From positions 1 to 7,809 of the forward strand of contig JAUVTO010000080.1 in the NCBI GenBank assembly GCA_030601485.1: a stretch of 7,809 nucleotides of DNA. The letters run 5' to 3'. Position numbers and translations under genes: made by a program. This document shows positions 1 to 6,000 of this stretch, in pieces; positions within the stretch are counted from its first letter, which is position 1, and each line of letters begins with the position of its first letter. The DNA is from Desulfobacterales bacterium. GTDB taxonomy: Bacteria > Desulfobacterota > Desulfobacteria > Desulfobacterales > UBA11574. A model generated the notes under the pieces. That model searched no databases and had not been told where the DNA came from. It worked only from the letters and a program-made list of their open reading frames with translations.

Positions 1-849
1 AGGGATAACATTGGTGGCAATGTCGGTTCGGGAGCCGCCGCCTAAAACCACTTCCAGACGGCCCTCGGATACTTGTTCGGCGGTTTTTTTCATAAAGCGG
101 GCGATTTCCTGAAAGCAGTGGCCGCTCAAGCCCAGGCTGCCATAATCGCCCCGGTGGGTATCAAACCCGAAATACCAGAAGATCAGGTCGGGCTTAAAAT
201 CTTTAACCCGTGGATAAAACTCGGTCTTTACGTTGTCGGCATATTGTTGGTCAACATTGTTGACGGTGTCGCCCCTGCCCCAGAATCCCCAGGAACTTCC
301 CGGCGCGCGGATGTCAACTTTGGTGCCGTCCGGCGATTCGTACTCCATACCGCAGCAGCAAACGTGGAGAACATCAGGATCGTTTTTGAGCAAATCCCGG
401 GTGCCGTCTCCATGGTGGGCATCCGTGTCCATAATTGCAAACCGTTGGATATTATGAATTTCTCGTAGATAGGTGATGGTTATGACCACATCGTTAAAGC
501 AGCAATAACCGCCAAAATAGTCTCTCCCCGAATGATGTCCGCCGGCACCGATAAGGGCAAATGCATTATCAATTTCCCCGGTGCAGACCTTTTCTCCGGC
601 CAGCACCACGCCGCCCACCGAATGCCAGGCTGTTGAGCAGAGATGGTCTGCCTCCACACCCCGGATAAGTTCCGGAGTGTGCACTTTCAGTACCCACTCC
701 TCTTCTATGGGGGGGGATTCATAAAGGATAACATTATCACGCGCGAGAAGGTGATCAATGGCTCCGGGGAAATCTTCCAGCCGTGCTCCCCGGGTAAGAT
801 AGCTCCTGCGGCTGAAGCTGGGATGGTAAAACACGCCGGTTTTTTTCAT
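1..849 (-). CDS. Histone deacetylase-fold amidohydrolase (HDAC/AcuC/acetylpolyamine amidohydrolase superfamily), C-terminus cut by window edge
   Basis: The frame is open for 283 codons from ATG at 849 to the left edge, with no stop. The start is supported by AGGA about 8 nt upstream. The protein carries the zinc-hydrolase signatures of the arginase/deacetylase fold: GAGGHHSG (catalytic His pair H105-H106), DTDAHHGDGT (zinc ligands D143 and H145) and WYFGFDTHRGD (third zinc ligand D230). The family removes acetyl or similar acyl groups from lysines, polyamines or small amides, normally in the cytoplasm. No signal peptide or membrane segment is visible. The motif that is usually LEGGY reads LGGGS (269-273), so the transition-state Tyr is replaced by S273. 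Three consecutive Cys occur at 164-166. It is the last visible gene of a three-gene operon, 12 bp after the phosphatase. The fold is secure; the substrate cannot be read from the sequence. Confidence 0.88.
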   Translation of the reverse strand, partial: MKKTGVFYHPSFSRRSYLTRGARLEDFPGAIDHLLARDNVILYESPPIEEEWVLKVHTPELIRGVEADHLCSTAWHSVGGVVLAGEKVCTGEIDNAFALIGAGGHHSGRDYFGGYCCFNDVVITITYLREIHNIQRFAIMDTDAHHGDGTRDLLKNDPDVLHVCCCGMEYESPDGTKVDIRAPGSSWGFWGRGDTVNNVDQQYADNVKTEFYPRVKDFKPDLIFWYFGFDTHRGDYGSLGLSGHCFQEIARFMKKTAEQVSEGRLEVVLGGGSRTDIATNVIP

Positions 850-861
850 AAATTTTTCCTA

Positions 862-1497
862 TTAAAAATCGGCCAGAGCGAGTTTCCCCAAAACTTTCAG
901 ATAAGAGGTATCATTCAGATACGAAATGATCCATTGATCGTCTTTATAAGTAAAAAGGTTGGTGCTGGCGGTATCCTGTTGAATTCGCCAGAAATTACTG
1001 TTTTCGATCCCCAAAAGGCTGCAACAAATCACCTTGTTAGGCACCCGGTGAGCCACTAAAGCGATATTTTCATTTTTATGTTTTTCAAGCAGCTTGTTTA
1101 TGGCTGCCATGGTCCGGGTACGGACCTCTTCCAAACTCTCTCCATTCGGAAAATGGACCTTATGGGGTTCCCGGAGCCAAAGCGTAAAAAGATCCGGATA
1201 TTTTTTCCGTACTTGGTCAAGGCTGACCCCTTCCCAATCGCCGTAACTGATATCGATAATGGCTTCAAGAGGAGTGACTTCGATGTTCTGAAATTTGGCT
1301 ATATTTTCAGCCGTTTCCATAGAACGGGAGAGAGGGCTGCTGTAAATGGCGTGAATGGTTTCATCTTTTAAAGCCTCACCGGCCAGATGCACTTCTTTTT
1401 TTCCGGTGTCATCCAGAGGTATGTCCATACGTCCTCTAAATACTTCCTCCAGATTCCAGGCGGTCTGGCCATGGCGAACAAGGTATACTTTGGTCAT
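862..1497 (-). CDS. Histidine phosphatase superfamily protein (phosphoglycerate mutase-like)
   Basis: This is a complete 211-residue protein, the usual size for small histidine phosphatases such as CobC or PhoE. The N-terminus has the signature LVRHGQTAWN with the phospho-accepting His H9. R58 in YSSPLSRSMETAE is the phosphate-pocket Arg, and the second catalytic His is H150 in LVAHRVPNK. The acid/base Glu usually found in the E-[IVM]-x-[FY]-G-x-W-E-G segment is replaced by Asp: DISYGDWEG, with D82. The second His is followed by Arg-Val instead of the common Gly-Gly. It is probably a cytoplasmic phosphatase on a small phosphoester rather than a glycolytic mutase, which is an inference from length and motifs. 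The start lies 9 bp after the U32 stop, with no strong Shine-Dalgarno in the gap, so it may be translationally coupled. The family call is firm; the substrate is unknown. Confidence 0.9.
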   Translation of the reverse strand: MTKVYLVRHGQTAWNLEEVFRGRMDIPLDDTGKKEVHLAGEALKDETIHAIYSSPLSRSMETAENIAKFQNIEVTPLEAIIDISYGDWEGVSLDQVRKKYPDLFTLWLREPHKVHFPNGESLEEVRTRTMAAINKLLEKHKNENIALVAHRVPNKVICCSLLGIENSNFWRIQQDTASTNLFTYKDDQWIISYLNDTSYLKVLGKLALADF

Positions 1498-1506
1498 GTT
1501 CGGCGC

Positions 1507-2532
1507 CTAAATTCCTTTGATTTTCTGATGAAGTTCGCGGGTTTTTTCCATGCGGGCCCGGTCCCGATCCTGTGCCAGATGACGAATATTCTCATTTGCA
1601 TCCAACATTTCCGGATCATCGGGATTTTTTCCCTTCACATATCCGTCTATGAGAAGGCGATATGCATGTATCATCTCTGAAATCAAGCGGATAGGATATT
1701 CGCGCCCCTGTATTTTAAGGGTTTGCAGACCCAGATCAACATATTGTTTCAGCTCTTCATCCCTGATGGCAAAGGCGACATTCGGACTGCGGCGGATTTC
1801 TTCATTGATGATAGCGATTTCTTCAAAGCTCTTTTTCTTGCGCCGCATTAGTTTTTCACGTTGTGCCTCTGTTAACAAGCAAAAACGAAAGCAACTGCCG
1901 CTTCTGTCCGGCCACCCCTCGTATTCAACGATTTCATTGCCGTCCTCATCATGGTGAACTTTTTTGATATATGAATCGCTTGTGAATTCATGAAACAGGC
2001 AATTGCCCACACCACCGATGCATCGGTTGCCATGAATCAGTATTTCAGTCAAAACGCCGACTTTATCAGCAGTTTTTTTAAACGTGCTCAATTTTTCCAC
2101 GGTGTCGATTTCGGTACTGGCGACAATATGGGTGGCGCCGGCATCACGATAATATTCCATCTGTTCCCGGGTCTGGATATTACAGCCCACGCTGGCGTGG
2201 ATGACCAACTCCGGATAATTTCGTTTAATAAGCCGTATAAGTTCGGGGGTTTTGGCAATAACCCCTTCTACGCCATATTGAGCCCATTTGGCGACTTTAC
2301 TCAATACACGGATAAAATGTTTTTCCTGTATTTCCGCGTTAATTGCAACCCGAACCTTGCCTTCATGGTCGTTTGCAATACGCACCGCATCCCTAATCTC
2401 ACTGTCTTCCAGTTCCCAGACGCATTTTCTGCGACTGAAACCTTTTGCTCCCACATATACGGCATTGGCGCCGCTGCCAAAAACGGCATTCACCATTGCA
2501 AGACTTCCGCCAGGAGCCAGCAATTCATTCAT
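1507..2532 (-). CDS. Peptidase U32 family protein with four cluster-type cysteines
   Basis: A complete 341-residue protein with the typical U32 opening ELLAPGGSLAMVNAVFGSG and AVYVGAKGFS. The mid-protein signature EILIHGNRCIGGVGNC gives C171 and C178, followed by C214 and C218 in SGSCFRFC. Four cysteines in this arrangement bind a [4Fe-4S] cluster in studied U32 proteins. Family members include UbiU/UbiV (oxygen-independent ubiquinone hydroxylation), RlhA (23S rRNA hydroxylation) and TrhP (tRNA uridine hydroxylation), so hydroxylation or RNA modification is as likely as proteolysis. The length is close to that of UbiU, but the cysteine-site sequence differs from what I recall for UbiU, so I assign no symbol. 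It is a soluble protein with no signal peptide. It is first in the operon, with a strong Shine-Dalgarno and its own promoter candidate. The C-terminal 40 residues are highly charged. Confidence 0.9.
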   Translation of the reverse strand: MNELLAPGGSLAMVNAVFGSGANAVYVGAKGFSRRKCVWELEDSEIRDAVRIANDHEGKVRVAINAEIQEKHFIRVLSKVAKWAQYGVEGVIAKTPELIRLIKRNYPELVIHASVGCNIQTREQMEYYRDAGATHIVASTEIDTVEKLSTFKKTADKVGVLTEILIHGNRCIGGVGNCLFHEFTSDSYIKKVHHDEDGNEIVEYEGWPDRSGSCFRFCLLTEAQREKLMRRKKKSFEEIAIINEEIRRSPNVAFAIRDEELKQYVDLGLQTLKIQGREYPIRLISEMIHAYRLLIDGYVKGKNPDDPEMLDANENIRHLAQDRDRARMEKTRELHQKIKGI

Positions 2533-2541
2533 GGTGTTGAA

Positions 2542-2550
2542 CCCTCCTTA
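2542..2550 (-). promoter_or_regulatory. Strong Shine-Dalgarno of the U32 gene
   Basis: Read on the minus strand this is TAAGGAGGG, about 9 nt before the ATG at 2532. It is the strongest ribosome-binding site in the window and fixes the U32 start. Confidence 0.85.
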
Positions 2551-2552
2551 CT

Positions 2553-2576
2553 TGCCGGTTTTTTTCTTTCCCGGCA
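2553..2576 (-). repeat. Small inverted repeat (hairpin) just upstream of the U32 Shine-Dalgarno
   Basis: TGCCGG at 2553-2558 and CCGGCA at 2571-2576 are perfect complements around a 12-nt loop that is all purine on the transcribed strand. The hairpin ends 2 nt before the ribosome-binding site. It could modulate translation initiation. The A-rich loop and the absence of a U tract after the stem argue against a terminator. Confidence 0.5.
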
Positions 2577-2578
2577 CT

Positions 2579-2593
2579 TACAATTTAATTGTA
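2579..2593. promoter_or_regulatory. Perfect palindrome, possible operator (site 1)
   Basis: TACAATTTAATTGTA is a perfect 15-bp palindrome around a central T, in the U32 leader between the promoter candidate and the start codon. The half-site ACAAT/ATTGT also occurs in the palindrome at 2616-2625. It could bind a dimeric repressor. An AT-rich palindrome of this size could also arise by chance. Confidence 0.35.
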
Positions 2594-2615
2594 GAGGATG
2601 CAAGTTATAAATTAA

Positions 2616-2625
2616 ACAATATTGT
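2616..2625. promoter_or_regulatory. Palindrome, possible operator (site 2)
   Basis: ACAATATTGT is a perfect 10-bp palindrome sharing the ACAAT/ATTGT half-sites of site 1. The two centres are about 34 to 35 bp apart. It lies downstream of the -10 candidate at 2660-2665, within the likely early transcribed region. Confidence 0.3.
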
Positions 2626-2659
2626 ATCGGTAACCAACACAAATTCCTAAACACATAGA

Positions 2660-2686
2660 ATTATGCATTTAAGATTGTATTGTCAA
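2660..2686 (-). promoter_or_regulatory. Sigma70-type promoter candidate for the U32-phosphatase-deacetylase operon
   Basis: On the minus strand a perfect -35 TTGACA (2681-2686) is followed after 15 bp by CATAAT (2660-2665), which matches five of six positions of the -10 consensus. TAATTC after 17 bp is an alternative -10. Transcription would start near 2650, giving a leader of roughly 120 nt that holds both palindromes and the hairpin. The gene order and the absence of other promoter-like sites nearby support this assignment. The short spacer lowers confidence. Confidence 0.5.
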
Positions 2687-2818
2687 GAAAATTATAAACC
2701 AAAGATCCTTACCCCCCTAGTTGGTGTCCATCCATAAATGCAGGGCTACTGACTTAGCGTAAATTCAGATTCAACATATTTTAATGAAGAATCCACACCT
2801 TGAGGGAATATAAAAGAT
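2687..2818. other. Intergenic stretch with no recognised feature
   Basis: This part of the 486-bp gap between the activase stop and the U32 start is AT-rich and has stops in all frames at short intervals. It contains a C6 run at 2713-2718. I see no RNA gene, no insertion-sequence end that I can prove and no clear terminator. Confidence 0.5.
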
Positions 2819-2929
2819 GAACGTCGAACATCGAACGTTGAACATCGAATAATGTATTCTACCATTTATAATAAAGCCAAAGCGAAGCGCCTTCCACATT
2901 CGACGTTCGACGTTGAATGTTCGATGTTC
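2819..2929. repeat. Heptamer-based intergenic inverted repeat (possible MITE or REP-like element)
   Basis: The left arm 2819-2850 is a run of 7-bp units of pattern GAACRTY (GAACGTC, GAACATC, GAACGTT, GAACATC, then GAAT). The right arm 2898-2929 is the complementary type, with units such as GTTCGAC and GTTCGAT. The arms match at 27 of 32 positions when one is reverse-complemented, leaving a 47-nt loop (2851-2897). It could form a long hairpin on either strand, and in the activase transcript it would sit about 90 nt after the stop, so it may help end or stabilise that mRNA. From memory, heptad arrays of this type recur between genes of Deltaproteobacteria and some Planctomycetes and give spurious peptides resembling STFDVECSMF. 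That memory is unverified. Confidence 0.7.
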
Positions 2930-3018
2930 AAATTGTTGCGTCTGAAATTACTACTAACCTTCATATCACGTTATAATTTCGTATACAGGTCAGGCAGTTC
3001 TGAAATGAGGATTTTTGT

Positions 3019-6000
3019 TCAAGATCGAGCCTCCGGCCTCGCTTCCAGCATAATGTTATGCAATCGCTCCGCTCGCAAACAGAATGTTTCCAGTTTTGCA
3101 TCGATTACCTGAGGAAAAGGAGACCCGTCACTTTCAATTGCCAGAAAAGGAAGATCATCAATATTTGCCAGCGCTGATCGAAGCCGGCCATTCTTCGGAT
3201 TGGTTGCCAGTTTTCCTTCACGGTTCATGGCCTCATTAAGGAGGGCCTCTGACAGACGGTTGGGCATGCAGCCAAAGGGACCGATGGCGATCACGCCGCA
3301 TGCGCGTGAGGCTATCTCGGTTAGGGAGCTTCCCACTGTCAGAATGGCTTCACCGGCCAGGTTCGGTGATATATATGGTGCTGCATTATTTATGATTGAT
3401 TCGATATTGAGATGATCTGATTGAACGAGACCTGTGCCTGACATTATCAATTTGATACGCTTTTTATAACGAGCCATGGACTTCTTTTTGAGAATGAAAG
3501 CCAGTTTTTCAAACTTTGACATTGTATAATCAACAAGTCTTTTGTCCACCAGATAGTCTGTATAGAGTATCCACTCGGCAATCGGGGAACAGATGGTGGC
3601 AAAGCCTTTTTCTGCAAGAAGTTCGGTAATATACTGACGTGACAGAGCATCACGCCGGACGAATATTTCACCTACAAGAGAGATTGTTGGCACCTCTTCC
3701 GGATGACGCTTCATGGGAATCCGTCTAAACCGTTTGGAGGTTTTTATGATTTTACTTTCCAGCAGGGAAAATTTCCATTTTTCGAGTTCAGCCAGTAATA
3801 TGTTCCACTCTTCATCGAATATTCTTATTGCTTCCCGCTTGTCTTTTGCGTTGGCCAGTATCATCGATCGTACGTCTTCCATAACATCAGATATAATTAC
3901 ACCCCACCATGCTTTTAGCTGAAAGTCACTATTCAGACCTGCGTAAGAATTTTCTGATGTTAATGAAAATATGGCAACATCCGGTATCTCGAGTCTTCTC
4001 ACCAGGTCTTCCATAAAAATATAATACTGGCCGAATCTGCATGGACCCGAGCCGGTAGGCATAAAGTAGATCAGAATATTACTGTCCTTTTTTTCGTTCT
4101 GAATATAGTTGAGCAAAGTTCCCGAAGTTAGTATCAGGGGTAGGCACTCTTTGCAGGATGTGTTGGCACGCCCCAGTTTCAGTACTGTTTCGTCTGACGG
4201 GGGATGTGCTAAAGCATTAAAACCTTTTCCACGAAATACGGCTGCCAGCGCTTCTGAGGAGAGTTTACCCATGGAAGGAACCAGCAGGGTTACTCGTGGA
4301 TCGGTCATGGGCAGTGTTTCACCCGAAGATGTGATAACCTTGGCCTTACCGTTTTCCAGTACCATTCGGGCGGGAACAAAAGTTCGTTTCTTTTGGGCAA
4401 ACCCCTTTTCTGCCACCAGTTGCCGGTATGCAGTGATAATGTCAAGAAACGCCTCGATTCTGGTTTCCAGACCGGCATCAGCCGTATGGCTGTCCAGTTC
4501 AAGGGTCAGGGAAGGTTTTCGACCCATGATATCTCTAAAATATCCGATAATGAACGAATCCGGGCCGCAGGAAAAGTTAGTTATAAAAGTGCCGAAAAGT
4601 TGGGGATGCTGTTTGACGAACCTGCTGGCCTTCATAATATACTGGCCCATCCCCCAGTACATATGGCGCTTTATTTTCTCGTTATTAAGCGGGAGGAAAT
4701 CAAATGGCATTACCATGGTTCCTCTTGATGCAAGCTTGTGGGGAATGCCCATGTGTGCTTCCTCAACAAATCCGTTGTATGGCCGGGCGAAAATCACCAC
4801 TGCTATTTTATCCGGGTCGGTTTCCAGTTCCTTTAGAGCTTTTTCTCCAATCTCCCTCATTTCGGCCATGCATTCTATCTGTTTCTTCAATGCCTTGCTG
4901 AAAGCCTTATTGGCCTCTTTTTTGCTAACTCCCATCTGAATCGCGGTTTCAATTAGAGGTTTTTTGGCCGATTCCAGTCCTTTTGTCATATCAAGAAGCG
5001 GAGTTAAAACTTTTGTTTGTTTGAGTTCGTTTAGTTTTGCGCGAAATGCGGCTTTAAGATAAAAAGTTTCGCCCTGGATAAAAGGACAAACCTGTGAACT
5101 GGAGTTTCCATCTAAAGCAGGAACCGCTTTGAAATGGGGGAGAAAAATGTATTCCGGAGGATTTTTCATTTCAAGAAGCGAGTGGAAAAAACCGTGTGCA
5201 AGTTCTCCGGGATAGCAAAAAGCAGCATTCCTCTGGTCAATTCCTTCTTGAGAATAAAAATCGGGTATAACCGGTTCGAATTCCAGCTCGGCAAAAAATG
5301 TTGAATAAAGAGGATAGTAAGTATTGACCAGAAAGCTCCGGTTGATAGCGATTCTTGCTCGAAACTTCCTGGTGCTGCCCTTGGGCAATTTCTGATCAGA
5401 GTCGGGCTTGGCAGCATACTTTTCGAATATTAGTTGCTGCCGAACCCTGACCAGATCCAGCTTTTGAACATTGTATTTAATATTATACCGCAAATTGTAA
5501 TATCTGTTACAGGCACCGCCAAAAGGATATTTTCTGCCTTCAAGTTCGATCATAGCTATTTCACAACGCCGGTCACACTTTTCATTGCCGCCCTTGCATG
5601 TGAACGGCCTATTGTATTTTACTTCTCGGTTTGCCAAAACTTTAAGGTCAAAGTGCTTTTTTTCCAACAACCCCATTTCAATTCGCTTTTTTACCTCAAG
5701 AGCTACCCCAAAAGCACCCATGAGTCCGGGCTCCGGAGGAACTATAATCGGCTTGCCCACAAGGGATGCCATGGCCAGCGGAACCGCTTTGTTATAGCAG
5801 ACACCACCTTGCATGAAAACTTTCTCCCCTACAGGTCTGTTGCCTTTGACCCGGTTTGAGTAGTTCATGCAGATGGAATAGACCAGGCCTGCGACAATAT
5901 CTTCGTGTTTAACCCCTTCATGAATGGCATTTTTTATGTCAGAGGCGATGAATGCGGCGCACTGGTCATTGAAGTTGGGCGGATTATTTCCCTTGATTGC

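Noticed and set aside
73..468. 131-codon plus-strand frame at the left edge
   Set aside because: It is antisense to the zinc-binding part of the deacetylase-fold gene, whose motifs are unambiguous.
700..720. Frameshift in the deacetylase gene at the G/C homopolymer
   Set aside because: A first reading seemed to shift frame, but counting exactly eight C shows codons TCC, CCC, CCC, ATA in frame and the conserved protein continues.
1990..2610. 206-codon plus-strand frame across the U32 gene and its leader
   Set aside because: The opposite strand has the strong Shine-Dalgarno, start and U32 motifs, while this translation has no recognisable domain.
2875..2897. Rho-independent terminator for the activase in the loop of the heptamer repeat
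   Set aside because: AAGCG-type self-complementarity is short and bulged, and the following T-rich stretch is interrupted.
2852..3112. 86-codon plus-strand frame including the peptide STFDVECSMF
   Set aside because: The peptide comes from translation of the heptamer repeat, and the frame then runs antisense into the activase 3' end.
4109..4939. 276-codon plus-strand frame
   Set aside because: It lies wholly antisense to the conserved DUF2229-like and following region of the activase, and its translation is rich in Ser and Pro with no family motif, so it is a shadow.
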